A DNA stretch of 56,203 nucleotides from Dehalococcoidia bacterium (GCA_020432045.1 JAGQHB010000091.1:1-56203); one strand, 5' to 3'; shown: positions 27,010 to 36,160, counted from the first letter of the stretch. Notes: generated by a model from the sequence alone, not told the origin. Made by a program: numbers and translations.

Positions 27010-27069
27010 ATGGACGATCACAGTCGTAGGAAGGATCCGAAGCCCGCGCAGGAGGTGATCACCTCCTAG
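27010..27069 (+). CDS. 19-residue micro-ORF with very strong ribosome binding site
   Basis: ATG at 27010, TAG at 27067-27069, encoding MDDHSRRKDPKPAQEVITS. The ribosome site AAAGGAGGTGAT is a near-complete complement of the 16S 3' tail, 7-8 nt before the ATG. The last codons (GAGGTGATCACCTCC) are the palindrome described separately. A UUCG-loop hairpin (27071-27086) and a terminator (27106-27140) follow. Real translation is unproven: the peptide may be a by-product of an RNA regulatory element. Confidence 0.45.
   Translation: MDDHSRRKDPKPAQEVITS
27050..27067. repeat. SD / anti-SD palindrome
   Basis: AGGAGGTGATCACCTCCT is a perfect 18-bp palindrome at the end of the micro-ORF. Its right part GATCACCTCCT equals the conserved 3' end of 16S rRNA, and its left part AGGAGGTGAT is the complement and repeats the micro-ORF ribosome site (26996-27005). 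Confidence 0.8.
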
Positions 27070-27105
27070 CCGGGCCTTCGGGTCCGACACTGCGAGAGTG
27101 ACTTT

Positions 27106-27140
27106 GGGGCCGGGCAAATTTTAGCCCGGCCCTTCCTTTT
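27106..27140 (+). terminator. Rho-independent terminator
   Basis: GGGCCGGGC (27107-27115) and GCCCGGCCC (27124-27132) form a 9-bp stem with loop AAATTTTA, followed by TTCCTTTT. It ends the small transcript 22 bp before birA. Confidence 0.8.
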
Positions 27141-27161
27141 GCCTCGCGTACACTGCACCTG

Positions 27162-27941
27162 ATGTCCCTGTTCGATACCGCTCACTTCGATTCACTCCTC
27201 CGCACGGCTTGGCTCGCTCGCAACGTCGAATACTTCCAGTCCGTCGAAACCACGATGACCATCGCGCGCGAACTCGCTGCACTCGGTGCACCCACCGGCA
27301 CCCTTGTCCTTGCCGAGGAACAGACCGCTGGCCGTGGCCGTCGTGGCCGTTCATTCGCCAGCCCTCCCGGGGAGAACCTCTACTTCACCCTGATCCTCAG
27401 ACTCTCCCGTCAGATGGTCCGCGCGCTGCCGCTCGCTTTGCCCCTCGCGGTCTGCGAAGGCATTCTCGCAAGCGGCCCCGATGCGCGTATCAAATGGCCC
27501 AACGACATCTGGGTCCGGGATCGAAAACTGAGCGGTATGCTCACCGACCTCGATACGGCCGGCGACGACTACATCGCGTTCCCCGGAGTTGGCATCAACG
27601 TCAACGGTGACCCCCGCCTCGTGCCGGGGCTCGAAGACACGGCGACCAGCATCGCCGTCGAACTCGGCCATCCAGTCGACCGCGTGGCTGTGCTCGCACA
27701 TGTCTGCAACACGCTCGAAGCGGCACTCCAGGCACCGCCCCAGGCCCTGGCGGAAAGGTATCGCGCGGTCAGCTTCGTCCTCGGCCACAAGGTAACGGTC
27801 TCCGGCGCCGGCCCGGACCGCACCGGTACCGCCGTCGCAATCCTCGACGACGGGAACCTGGTGCTCCGCCTTGCCGATGGCAGCGAGGAAACCATCAGCG
27901 CCGGGGACGTGTCACTTCGACCGGCCACCGGCCCTGGCTAA
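27162..27941 (+). CDS. birA: Biotin-[acetyl-CoA-carboxylase] ligase (class I-like, no HTH)
   Basis: A 259-residue biotin protein ligase. The biotinyl-AMP loop [17 protein letters not shown] and the catalytic-domain end are clear. It lacks the N-terminal DNA-binding helix-turn-helix of repressor-type BirA. The C-terminal SH3-like domain is present. Its stop interlocks with that of the convergent SPFH gene. Confidence 0.93.
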   Translation: MSLFDTAHFDSLLRTAWLARNVEYFQSVETTMTIARELAALGAPTGTLVLAEEQTAGRGRRGRSFASPPGENLYFTLILRLSRQMVRALPLALPLAVCEGILASGPDARIKWPNDIWVRDRKLSGMLTDLDTAGDDYIAFPGVGINVNGDPRLVPGLEDTATSIAVELGHPVDRVAVLAHVCNTLEAALQAPPQALAERYRAVSFVLGHKVTVSGAGPDRTGTAVAILDDGNLVLRLADGSEETISAGDVSLRPATGPG

Positions 27942-28801
27942 GACTGCGTCGGCCGGTTGGTGCCGGGCTGCGTGCCCTGGGCGAATCGCCCTGACCGCGT
28001 GAACATCTCGATCAGGTCGATCGGGATCGGGAACACGATTGTGCTGTTGTTCTCCGCTGCCACGTCCGTCAGCGTTTGGAGGTAGCGGAGCTGTACCGTG
28101 ATCGGCTCCTGTGCCATCACCATAGCCGCATCCCGGAGCCGTTCGCTGGCCTGGTATTCGCCATCCGCAGCGATCACCTTGGCCCGCCGCTCGCGTTCCG
28201 CTTCCGCCTGCCGTGCCATTGCGCGCTGCATCGTGCTCGGCAGCTCGACGTCCTTCACTTCGACGGTGCTCACCTTGATGCCCCACGGCTCCGTCTCTTC
28301 GTCGATGATCTGCTGCAGTTCCTGGTTGATCTTTTCGCGTTCACTTAGCAGCTCGTCGAGGCTCGATTGCCCTAGCACGGAACGCAGCGTCGTCTGCGCG
28401 ATTTGCGACGTCGCCCGCGCGTAGTCCGTGATCGCAACCACGGCAAGCGTCGGTTCGATTACGCGGAAGTAGATCACCGCGTTCACCTTCACGGTCACAT
28501 TGTCCTTGGTGATCGCTTCCTGCGACGGCACGTCGAAGGTCACCGTCCGCAGGTCCACTTTCACCATCCGGTCGACGATCGGCAGAAGAATGAAGAGCCC
28601 CGGCCCCTTTGCTCCCACGAGACGGCCCAGCCGGAAGATCACTCCGCGCTCGTATTCGGCCACGATGCGAACGGAGAATGGCAGTAGCGGGATCAGGAGA
28701 ATGAACCCGAGTCCCATCATGATCGCCCGCACGATGGCAGAGCCAGCGCCGGAATCGTATTCGGGATTGGGCAGCGGTGGTGTTCTGTTCGGCTCGGTCA
28801 T
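27938..28801 (-). CDS. SPFH/Band 7 (stomatin-like) membrane protein
   Basis: A 287-residue stomatin/slipin-like protein: one N-terminal membrane segment (about residues 24-46), then the SPFH domain opening [15 protein letters not shown] and including [17 protein letters not shown], then an Ala/Glu-rich coiled-coil region. Such proteins scaffold membrane microdomains and are commonly paired with NfeD proteases, as here: the ATG overlaps the nfeD stop by ATGA. Confidence 0.93.
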   Translation of the reverse strand: MTEPNRTPPLPNPEYDSGAGSAIVRAIMMGLGFILLIPLLPFSVRIVAEYERGVIFRLGRLVGAKGPGLFILLPIVDRMVKVDLRTVTFDVPSQEAITKDNVTVKVNAVIYFRVIEPTLAVVAITDYARATSQIAQTTLRSVLGQSSLDELLSEREKINQELQQIIDEETEPWGIKVSTVEVKDVELPSTMQRAMARQAEAERERRAKVIAADGEYQASERLRDAAMVMAQEPITVQLRYLQTLTDVAAENNSTIVFPIPIDLIEMFTRSGRFAQGTQPGTNRPTQS

Positions 28802-30114
28802 TTTGTGTCCTCCCTGCGGACTTTCAGGCGGAGCCCTTCGGCTCCTGTAATCCGGAGCGTTTCGCCCGCGGTCGCGGAAGGTCCGCTATCAATGGTGGCA
28901 CGCCAGCGTTCCCCGTGGATAAAGACGAATCCGTCCGGCGCCAGCGTTGTTCGGGCGACTGCAAGCTGCCCGATGAGTCCCTGCGTCCCCGTCACCGAGC
29001 CCATCCTTCGCACCCTCGCAACGGCGAGCGACAACGCCCCGAATGCCGCCGCGACGATTGCGCCGACGATCCCCAGTAACCACCAATCGGGCCTCAGGTC
29101 CGCCGGGGTGTCGCGGAACGCAATGATGCCGCCGAGTACAAATGAAATCAGTCCGCCGATGCCGAGGATCCCGCCGGGGACGAAAAGCTCCACGGCTATC
29201 ATTCCTAGCCCAAGCACGATGAGCACGAGTCCCACCGTGTCCACTGGCAACACGCCGAACCCGAGAAAGCCGAGTGTTATGGCGATCGCCCCCGCTACGC
29301 CGGGCACGATCAGCCCCGGGTTCCCCATCTCGATCAGGATTGCGATGAAGCCCAGCGAGATCAGCAAGGACGCGACCGTCGGGTCGGCGAGGAAACCGAG
29401 GAACCGTTCCCACGGCGTCATCTCGGTCGTTACCCGCGGGGCCGTGGGCAGCCCGTTCAACGTCGCAGTGATCCCGGGCCGAAGATCGAACGTGCGTCCT
29501 TCGCTCTGCTGGAGCAGGTCGTCGATGTCGTTCGCGACGAAGTCGACGACGTTCAGCCGCACCGCCTCGTCCTGGTCCACAGCGGCCGCGTCGCGCACGG
29601 CAAGCTCTGCCCAGTCCGCGTTGCGGCCGCGAAGCAACGCGATCCCGCGGATGAATGCCACCGCGTCGTTCTCCACCTTCTTGGCCAGGGTGCCATCGAT
29701 GTCCGAACCATCTGAGTTGATAGCAGATGCCGCGCCAATCGAGGTGTTCGGCGCCATCGCCGCGATGTGCGCCGACATCGTGATGAATGTCCCCGCGCTC
29801 GCAGCCCGGCTGCCAATGGGTGACACGTACACAGCCACCGGTACGTCCGCCGCCTCTATCCTCTGGACTATCTGTCGCATTGATGAGCTCAGCCCGCCGG
29901 GCGTATCCAATACGATCACTGCCAGCAGCGCGCTGCTGTCCTCGGCATTGTCCAGCGCCCGGTCGATGTAGCGTTCCATGATCGGCCCGACCGTGCCGTC
30001 CGTCTTAATGATGTGGACAGCGGAAGGTTCGGTTTCCTGGGAGCACGCGGCAAGGAGCCATCCAAGAACCGCCACCGCGGCGAATACCCGTAACCGTGCT
30101 CTGCTTCCGTTCAT
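28798..30114 (-). CDS. NfeD-family protein with ClpP-like protease domain
   Basis: A 438-residue lipoprotein precursor: ATG at 30114, a lipobox-like LLAAC and a signal segment. Domain 1 (about residues 30-240) is a ClpP/S49-type membrane protease with [15 protein letters not shown], where the serine is the likely nucleophile, and a downstream lysine in LAKKVEND. Domain 2 has four or five membrane segments, and domain 3 is the C-terminal NfeD OB-fold. The class typically cleaves stomatin partners; its neighbour encodes one. Confidence 0.92.
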   Translation of the reverse strand: MNGSRARLRVFAAVAVLGWLLAACSQETEPSAVHIIKTDGTVGPIMERYIDRALDNAEDSSALLAVIVLDTPGGLSSSMRQIVQRIEAADVPVAVYVSPIGSRAASAGTFITMSAHIAAMAPNTSIGAASAINSDGSDIDGTLAKKVENDAVAFIRGIALLRGRNADWAELAVRDAAAVDQDEAVRLNVVDFVANDIDDLLQQSEGRTFDLRPGITATLNGLPTAPRVTTEMTPWERFLGFLADPTVASLLISLGFIAILIEMGNPGLIVPGVAGAIAITLGFLGFGVLPVDTVGLVLIVLGLGMIAVELFVPGGILGIGGLISFVLGGIIAFRDTPADLRPDWWLLGIVGAIVAAAFGALSLAVARVRRMGSVTGTQGLIGQLAVARTTLAPDGFVFIHGERWRATIDSGPSATAGETLRITGAEGLRLKVRREDTK

Positions 30115-30215
30115 GTCCTTCAAGCATACACAGCAGCGTTGGCGGCATTGGTTGCGAACCGGCCGGCTGGACGCAGATGTGTCACTGTCCACCCCGCCCT
30201 ATCATGCATACACCG

Positions 30216-31421
30216 ATGACCATGAGATTCCCGCCGCAGGACCGGCGCAGCCGGGGCATGCGCGACCTTCTTCCTCCCGGCATGCGCGCTTTTCGCCGTG
30301 TCGAGGACGCCTTTCGCTCCGCGTCCTCCCGCTGGGGCTACGAAGAGATCCGGACACCGACGATCGAGAACTACTCGCTCTTCACCGCGTCGGGCACGCT
30401 CACACCCCAGATGCTCTCGCGCGTCTACTCGTTCCTTGACTGGGATGGTTGGAGCGGCGAACGCGTCGTCCTCCGGCCTGATTCGACCATCCCTGTCTCG
30501 CGCGCGGCAGCTGAAGCCGGGCTCCTTCCGCCCTCCCGGCTCTTCTATGTCCAGAACGTTTTCCGCTTCCACGAATCCGATGACCGCGAAGAATGGCAAT
30601 GCGGAATCGAGTACCTCGGCGCGCCACCCCTGTTGGGAGACCTCGAAGTCGTCGCCGTCGGCTGCGAGACACTCGAAGGACTCGGGCTCCATCCTCTCGT
30701 CCGGATCGGCCACGTTGGCGTGTCGCGGGCGGTCGTCCACGCCATTTCAAATTCTGAACAGGACCGTCGCGCCTTGCTCGATCGCGTCACCCAATCAGGG
30801 CTCCGCGCACTGCAAGAATCCGCTGCGCATCTTCCCGGCCTTGCCACCTTCGTTGAGGCTGCCGTCCTCGAATCCCCCGGTGTTGGCCTTGTACACAACC
30901 TCCAGGGTCTCGCCACGGGTGTCCTCCCTGCCGTGCTTCCTGCCCTCCAGGAAGCTGCGGGGGTTGCCGGGGCACTGGCCGCCACAGGTCGTCGCGTCGT
31001 CCTTGATTTCGGGATGGCACGAGACTTCGAGTACTACACCGGCGTCGTCTTTGAACTCGACACCGAACACGCCAGCTGGGGACGCGGTGGCCGGTATGCT
31101 CCCCAGGGCGCCAGCGCCACCACCGAAGCGTGCGGCCTCGGCCTTTCGCTGGATCAACTCGCCGCGCATGCCGGACCCAGCACGCGCCGTCGCCAGTCCG
31201 TCTCCATCGTCCCTGTCGATCCCCAGGATCTCACGCTTGCTATGGCTGCAGCTCGCGCGCTCCACCGCGGCGGGATTGCAGCCGCCCTTGCGACCGCCCG
31301 CGATGCCGGCGAACTTTCCCTCCGTATCGAAGGCACGAAGCTCACCGCCCACACGCCCGATGGTGACATACACGTCAAATCGCTTGACGAAGTCGTCGGC
31401 ATCCTCGTGCAGTACAAATGA
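30216..31421 (+). CDS. hisZ: ATP phosphoribosyltransferase regulatory subunit HisZ
   Basis: A 401-residue HisRS-like protein lacking an anticodon-binding domain, needed by short-form HisG for the first step of histidine synthesis. It shows the class II synthetase-like core DLLPPGMRAFRRVEDAF, RPDSTIPVSRA and YYTGVVFELD. The ATG at 30216 is chosen because the protein begins like HisZ there (near RRSRGMRDLLP). Overlaps the next gene by ATGA. Confidence 0.9.
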   Translation: MTMRFPPQDRRSRGMRDLLPPGMRAFRRVEDAFRSASSRWGYEEIRTPTIENYSLFTASGTLTPQMLSRVYSFLDWDGWSGERVVLRPDSTIPVSRAAAEAGLLPPSRLFYVQNVFRFHESDDREEWQCGIEYLGAPPLLGDLEVVAVGCETLEGLGLHPLVRIGHVGVSRAVVHAISNSEQDRRALLDRVTQSGLRALQESAAHLPGLATFVEAAVLESPGVGLVHNLQGLATGVLPAVLPALQEAAGVAGALAATGRRVVLDFGMARDFEYYTGVVFELDTEHASWGRGGRYAPQGASATTEACGLGLSLDQLAAHAGPSTRRRQSVSIVPVDPQDLTLAMAAARALHRGGIAAALATARDAGELSLRIEGTKLTAHTPDGDIHVKSLDEVVGILVQYK

Positions 31422-32827
31422 GCGTCCGCTTCGCACTCCCTGCAAGCGATTCCCGTGCCTTCGTCCACGACCTCCTCGTCCAGGCAGGGATAGAAGCCCG
31501 CGAATACGCCCCTGGCTCGCGAGTCATGCGCTCGGAAGCACCCAACGGCCTTGTCACGCGCGTTTTCCGGGAACGTGACATCCCCATCCAGGTCGCCCTT
31601 GGGAACTACGACCTCGGTATCTGCGGCGAAACATGGCTTGCTGAGGTGCAGGTACGCTTCCCGATGCAACGCGTCGTCCGGCTCGGGTCATTCCCCGGCC
31701 CCGTCCTCAGCCTCTGGCTCGGCGCTGCCCGGGAATCCGGGCTCCTCGCCGGCCAGCTTCCTCGTGCCGAAAGCCTCCGCGACGCTCGAATCGCCTCGGA
31801 ATTCCCCAATCTCGCCGAGTACTACGCGATCAACCATCGCATTCCCGGCTACCACATTCTCCCGATCGCCGGTTCGGCAGAAGCCTACCCTCCCGAGGAC
31901 GCCGACCTCGTTGTCATGCCGGCCCGCGATAGCCGCGAAGTCGATTCCAGGGGGCTCGTCCCCATCACACGCCTGTTCGACGGTGGGCTCGTACTCCTCG
32001 CCAATGAGGATTCCTTGCGGACGGTCGCGATGGGCGACGTACTAAGGCGCCTGGGGCCTTACCTGGGTGGCAATGTCCCGCCACGGGAAATGCCACGCGT
32101 CACCGCCGAGGCTCGCTTCCAGCGCTTCAGTCGCGACCAGACAGCGGTCCGTATGGCCGTCCCGGATGGGCACGCCCAGCGCCACACACCTGCCTGCCTT
32201 CGGGCTGCTGGCCTCGAGTTCGATGGGTACAACGAAGATGGGTTCGTGCGGCGCCCCACTTCGCCGTTGGAGGGCCTGCAGGTCAAGGTCGTCCGTCCGC
32301 AGGATATGCCCCAGCTCGTCGCCATGGGTCTCTTCGACATCGCCATCAGCGGTCGTGATCTGCTTCACGAGCATCTCTGCAGGTTTCCAGCATCGCCAGT
32401 CGCAATGGCCGCAGACCTTGGCCGCAACCGCTACCGCATTGGCCCCGTCGTCGACCGGGCCTTCCCCGCGGAAACCACCGCAGATGCGCTTGAGATCTGG
32501 CGAAACCTCGGACGTGCCGTCCGCATCGCCAGCGAATTCCCGGCCACGGCGGAGCAGTTCGCCCGCGACTCGCACCTCCCGTACACGTCCATCATCCCGA
32601 TCGCAGGCGCCAGCGAAGGCTTTGTCCCGGAGGACGCAGATATCCTCGTCGAGGGCTCCGAGACTGGCACAAGCATCCAGGCCAATGGCCTCAAGATGCT
32701 CGACCCTTTCATGGAGTCCACAAACTGCGTTATCTGGCGGAGGCCACCCGTCACGAAGAACGTTCCACTCCTGAACCATCTGGTCGACCGCTTGCGGGCG
32801 TCCGTCGCGAGTGGGGGGCCCGCCTGA
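31418..32827 (+). CDS. hisG: Tandem-duplicated HisG (ATP phosphoribosyltransferase), two copies in one chain
   Basis: HisG catalyses ATP plus PRPP to phosphoribosyl-ATP. A normal short HisG is about 200-215 residues; this protein has 469 and holds two HisG units, roughly 1-215 and 243-465. Paired segments: GNYDLGICGETWL (62-74) and GLFDIAISGRDLL (304-316); RIASEFP (124-130 and 369-375); PIAGSAEAYPPEDADLVV (149-166) and PIAGASEGFVPEDADILV (394-411). The PRPP loop is intact only in the second unit (EGSETGTSIQANGL, 412-425); the first unit has MPARDSREVDSRGL. Its place between hisZ and hisD confirms the pathway. Confidence 0.85.
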   Translation: MSVRFALPASDSRAFVHDLLVQAGIEAREYAPGSRVMRSEAPNGLVTRVFRERDIPIQVALGNYDLGICGETWLAEVQVRFPMQRVVRLGSFPGPVLSLWLGAARESGLLAGQLPRAESLRDARIASEFPNLAEYYAINHRIPGYHILPIAGSAEAYPPEDADLVVMPARDSREVDSRGLVPITRLFDGGLVLLANEDSLRTVAMGDVLRRLGPYLGGNVPPREMPRVTAEARFQRFSRDQTAVRMAVPDGHAQRHTPACLRAAGLEFDGYNEDGFVRRPTSPLEGLQVKVVRPQDMPQLVAMGLFDIAISGRDLLHEHLCRFPASPVAMAADLGRNRYRIGPVVDRAFPAETTADALEIWRNLGRAVRIASEFPATAEQFARDSHLPYTSIIPIAGASEGFVPEDADILVEGSETGTSIQANGLKMLDPFMESTNCVIWRRPPVTKNVPLLNHLVDRLRASVASGGPA

Positions 32828-33582
32828 TGCCGCCGATCACGCTTCACATGGTGCTCGCCCGCGAAGCCGCCGCCGGCCTCGGCAAACCGCTCCTGGACCT
32901 CGAAAGCGGGCCGTTTTTGTTGGGCTCCACCTCCCCTGACATTCGTGTCCTCACACGTCAGGACCGGTTCAGCACACACTTCTTCGACCTCTCCACCCAC
33001 GACCACCAGGACTCCGTGGCCGCCTTTCTTGGCCGCTACCGGCACTATGCCGCCCCCGATCGCCTGAACGACCCAACGCGCGCCTGGGTTTGTGGCTACA
33101 TCGCTCACCTTGCCATGGACGAGCAGTACATCACTGGCATCTATCGTCGTTTCTTTGCCGCCCACGATGCGCTCGGCGGGCAGCTGCGCGCCAACGTCAT
33201 GGATCGTCTCCTCCAATTCGAACTCGATCGCCGCCACGGCGACGAACCGCAGTTGAAGCAAACCCTCTGCGATACCCTCGCCTGCACCGTCGAGGGCATC
33301 ACCGTGGCCGGCTTCGTCGACAGCGACACACTCGAACGCTGGCGGCAGGTGTCGAGTGAGATCGCCGCGCGCAACATGGACTGGGGCCGCATGCGCACCA
33401 TGGTCTCCAACCACCTTCGCTATGCCGGGCTCGAAGAAGGCGAGACCCTCGGCGACTTCCTCGACTCGCTCCCCGAACTGCTCGATGCGACAATCGCCCA
33501 CGTCACCGACATAGAGTTGGATGGGTTCGTGCAGCGCTCTACCGAGGTCGCGGCGGCCGCCATCGAGAGGTATCTGCGATGA
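32827..33582 (+). CDS. Zinc-dependent phospholipase C-like protein
   Basis: A 251-residue all-helical protein resembling the zinc-dependent phospholipase C domain, with histidine and acidic motifs LHMVLAREA, LLGSTSPDIR, FSTHFFDLSTHDHQ and GYIAHLAMDEQY. Substrate unknown. It is unexpected between hisG and hisD: its start overlaps the hisG stop (TGATG) and its end overlaps hisD (ATGA), so it belongs to the operon. Confidence 0.7.
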   Translation: MPPITLHMVLAREAAAGLGKPLLDLESGPFLLGSTSPDIRVLTRQDRFSTHFFDLSTHDHQDSVAAFLGRYRHYAAPDRLNDPTRAWVCGYIAHLAMDEQYITGIYRRFFAAHDALGGQLRANVMDRLLQFELDRRHGDEPQLKQTLCDTLACTVEGITVAGFVDSDTLERWRQVSSEIAARNMDWGRMRTMVSNHLRYAGLEEGETLGDFLDSLPELLDATIAHVTDIELDGFVQRSTEVAAAAIERYLR

Positions 33583-34904
33583 GAATTTTCCGAAACGCCG
33601 AAGAAGGCCGCCGCACGATCCTCTCCAGGAAGCCCCTCGGCGCCGGCGAACTCCCCATGGACGTCCGCGAAACGATCTTCAAGACCTTCGGCCAGGAACT
33701 TGACCCGGATGAGGTCGTCCGCCGGGTCATCCGCGATGTGCGCGACGATGGTGACAATGCCGTCCGCTACTACAACCAGCGCATCGATAACGCCGCGACC
33801 CCTGAGCTGCGGGTGGCGCGTGAGGAGATCGCGGCTGCCTACGAGCAGACCCCGCGTGAGCTGGTGGAAGCCCTCGAATTTGCCGCCGGCCGCATCCGCG
33901 AATACCACGAAGTACAACTCCGTGGCGCTCGTGTCGACTTCAGCCACGGTGGCCTCGGCCAGCGCACGCTCGCCATTCAGCGCATCGGCCTTTACGTCCC
34001 CGGCACGGCTGCCCCGCTTCCGAGCACGGCGCTCATGTGTGCTGTCCCTGCCCGCGTCGCTGGCTGCGACGAGGTGTACATCACGAGCCCCGTCCTTCGC
34101 GACGGTACGATCCCGCCCGTCAAGCTTGTCGCCGCCGACATCGCGGGTGTGGATGGCGTCTTCAAGGCGGGTGGCGCCCAGGGTATTGCTGCCTTTGCTT
34201 ACGGCGCCGGCAGCATCCCTCGGGTCGACAAGATTTGCGGCCCTGGTGGCCTCTTCGTCACTATCGCCAAGCGGATGGTCTTCGGTGACGTCGGCATCGA
34301 TTCGATCTACGGCCCCACCGAGACCGTCGTCATTGCGGATGAAAGCGCCGACCCCGAGATGGTCGCCTCCGATCTGCTCGCCCAGGCCGAGCATGACGCC
34401 CTTGCCAGCCCCATCCTCCTCACCCCCTCGCACTACCTCGCCGATCAAGTGGATGCGGCCATCACCCGCCAGCTTCGCGGCCTTGAGCGCGCGAAGATCG
34501 CCCGGGCTTCCATCGAAGCGCAAGGCGGCTGCATCCTCGTCAACGACATCGACCACGCGATCGATCTCGCCAACGAGTATGCGCCCGAACACCTCTGCCT
34601 CCTCGTCGAGCGTCCGATGGCATACGCGTCGAAGGTCCGTAACTGCGGTGGCCTCTTCCTCGGCGAGTCCTCTCCCGAGGCCATCGGTGACTACACAGCC
34701 GGCCCCAGCCACACCATGCCCACCGGCGGAAGCGCCCGCTGGAGCGGCCCGCTGGGAGTACAGGACTTCCTCAAGAGAATGGCCATCGTGCAGGTTCCCG
34801 ACGAACTGACCGAGGATCTCGCCCGCGCTGCAAGCATTATCGCCCGTGCCGAGGGCCTCACCGCACACGCGGCAGCGGTGGAACGGCGCCTCCAGGGACG
34901 CTAG
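33579..34904 (+). CDS. hisD: Histidinol dehydrogenase
   Basis: A 441-residue zinc enzyme performing the last two oxidations of histidine synthesis. Visible elements: IGLYVPGTAAPLPSTAL, KICGPGGLFV, the zinc/catalytic LLAQAEHDALASP, NEYAPEHLCLL (catalytic Glu-His) and GDYTAGPSHTMPTGG. No other his genes are in the window. Confidence 0.97.
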   Translation: MRIFRNAEEGRRTILSRKPLGAGELPMDVRETIFKTFGQELDPDEVVRRVIRDVRDDGDNAVRYYNQRIDNAATPELRVAREEIAAAYEQTPRELVEALEFAAGRIREYHEVQLRGARVDFSHGGLGQRTLAIQRIGLYVPGTAAPLPSTALMCAVPARVAGCDEVYITSPVLRDGTIPPVKLVAADIAGVDGVFKAGGAQGIAAFAYGAGSIPRVDKICGPGGLFVTIAKRMVFGDVGIDSIYGPTETVVIADESADPEMVASDLLAQAEHDALASPILLTPSHYLADQVDAAITRQLRGLERAKIARASIEAQGGCILVNDIDHAIDLANEYAPEHLCLLVERPMAYASKVRNCGGLFLGESSPEAIGDYTAGPSHTMPTGGSARWSGPLGVQDFLKRMAIVQVPDELTEDLARAASIIARAEGLTAHAAAVERRLQGR

Positions 34905-35086
34905 CCAGTCGTTCACCGGTTCGGCTGTTCTCCGGTGCGTTGGGCGGCGCAGCCGGGCGCCCTGCATCGCATACCGCCCCTAGCGTGGACAGAGTGAAGC
35001 TGCGGACAAGATCCTCGCCTCTCGCGTCAAAAGGCTGGTCTGTTCACCCTCCCTCCACCGAATTCACGGATATGCACCGGGCCCTT
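34905..35086. other. Intergenic region before archaellin leader
   Basis: No gene was found. It contains a short CACCGG/CCGGTG inverted repeat near 34914-34938 as a possible hisD transcript end. No convincing ordinary sigma-70 promoter is visible. Confidence 0.4.
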
Positions 35087-35117
35087 CACCCTTTCGGGAT
35101 GCTCGCACGCGTCGAAC
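35087..35117 (+). promoter_or_regulatory. Promoter-like box pair of archaellin unit 1
   Basis: CACCCTTT (35087-35094), 16 nt, then GTCGAAC (35111-35117). The identical pair with the same 16-nt spacing precedes the second archaellin unit, while the intervening bases differ. The spacing is like -35/-10, and the predicted start would fall at the beginning of the conserved leader. Neither box matches sigma-70, so an alternative sigma factor is suggested. Confidence 0.45.
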
Positions 35118-35289
35118 GTAAAGGTGGGCAAACCGGACGGCCGAGATGGCCTGGTTGCCACAGAGAGGGTTCCGGTCGCGAACGTCCCGTGTGGTACCTC
35201 GCGCGCCACGAGACCGACGCTCCGGAAGGCCCGGCAACCAGCGCCGCCGCTCCCCGGCTGGACCATCAGGAGAAGGAAGGGAACCACCT
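35111..35289 (+). promoter_or_regulatory. Structured 5' leader of archaellin 1
   Basis: About 179 nt. It can form GTGGGCAA (35124-35131) with TTGCCAC (35155-35161) enclosing a GGCC-GAGAT-GGCC hairpin. Alternatively CTGGTTGCC (35151-35159) pairs perfectly with GGCAACCAG (35233-35241). That same GGCAACCAG overlaps CCAGC (35238-35242), which can pair with GCTGG (35257-35261), just ahead of the AGGAG and GGAAGG ribosome sites. TTCCGG/CCGGAA (35170-35175 with 35222-35227) closes the variable middle. Family not recognised. Confidence 0.55.
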
Positions 35290-35916
35290 ATGTTCAAGCC
35301 AAGCCGCGCGATGCGGCGCCTGCACCGCAATGAGGAGGGCATCACCGGTCTCGAAACCGCGATCATCCTCATTGCCTTCGTTATCGTGGCGAGCGTCTTT
35401 GCGTTCGTCGTGTTGAGCACCGGCCTCTTCAGTGCCGACCGTGGAAAACAAACCGTGCTGGCGGGCCTCGAAAAGGCCTCCGGCAACGTTGAAGTCCGCG
35501 GCTCCGTGTCGCTTCAGGATGTCGGCACGGTCGCCGCGCCGACAACTCCGGACGGCGCGATCGGTGAAGCCGGCGGCCCCAGCGTCGACGTGTTCATCTT
35601 CAACCTTGGTACTGCTGCTGGTGGACGCCCGGTCCTCATCGATCCGGCGGTGACCACCAACACGATGGTCATCAATATCGTCGACTCCGGCGCCCGCGTC
35701 GCCAACCTCACCTACACCGTGAACAAGATCCTTGGCGACACGGACGACCTGCTCGAAACCGGCGAACTCTTCGAGATCACTGTGACCATCCCGGATGACA
35801 TGATCCTCGACGAAAATGAAGAGTTCACGTTGGAGCTCATCCCGCAGTCCGGCGGCACGCTGCTCATTAACCGCGTGATGCCCCCAGAGATCTCTGATCT
35901 CATGGACCTCAAGTAA
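35290..35916 (+). CDS. Archaellin 1 (ArlB-like)
   Basis: A 208-residue archaellin-type filament subunit. Residues 1-17 (MFKPSRAMRRLHRNEEG) form a class III leader, predicted to be cut after Gly17 before ITGLETAIILIAFVIVAS, the conserved archaellin N-terminal helix. A beta-rich outer domain follows, with an NLT sequon (in VANLTYTVNKI). The ATG at 35290 has GGAAGG 9 nt upstream; upstream frame is the RNA leader. Ends with PPEISDLMDLK, shared by both copies. The signal peptidase that cuts it is not in the window. Confidence 0.9.
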   Translation: MFKPSRAMRRLHRNEEGITGLETAIILIAFVIVASVFAFVVLSTGLFSADRGKQTVLAGLEKASGNVEVRGSVSLQDVGTVAAPTTPDGAIGEAGGPSVDVFIFNLGTAAGGRPVLIDPAVTTNTMVINIVDSGARVANLTYTVNKILGDTDDLLETGELFEITVTIPDDMILDENEEFTLELIPQSGGTLLINRVMPPEISDLMDLK

Positions 35917-35944
35917 GAACCGACCTTTCGGCAGGTCTCAACAC

Positions 35945-35979
35945 GGAAGGGCAGGGATTCGCGAGATCCCTGCCCTTCC
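35945..35979 (+). terminator. Terminator of archaellin unit 1
   Basis: A perfect 14-bp stem (35945-35958 with 35966-35979) with loop TCGCGAG, 28 bp after the stop codon. No long U-run follows, but the sequence matches the terminator after archaellin 2. Confidence 0.75.
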
Positions 35980-36129
35980 TGCTGCCTCCGGCCGTCCTGG
36001 CGCATGGCCTTCGGTCGCAACCTGGGCGTGCCGTGCGGCGCGCGAACGAAAAGACACCGTTCAGCTGCGGCGATCTCGGGCGGTCGTAACGCGCGTGCCA
36101 CCCATTTCACCTGTTATTTCCGCGATCAA

Positions 36130-36160
36130 CACCCTTTAGCCGGCGGTCTGCTGGTCGAAC
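36130..36160 (+). promoter_or_regulatory. Promoter-like box pair of archaellin unit 2
   Basis: CACCCTTT (36130-36137), 16 nt, then GTCGAAC (36154-36160): same boxes and spacing as unit 1, with otherwise unrelated spacer bases. Conservation against a diverged background supports function. Confidence 0.45.

Noticed and set aside
33420-34967. 515-residue antisense ORF opposite hisD
   Set aside because: High-GC shadow of a well-conserved gene with no recognisable domain.
35111-35289. c-di-GMP-I (GEMM) riboswitch in the archaellin leader
   Set aside because: GGCAAACC and GGTTGCC resemble the ends of that aptamer, but the GACGCAAAG block and the long P2 arm are missing in both copies.
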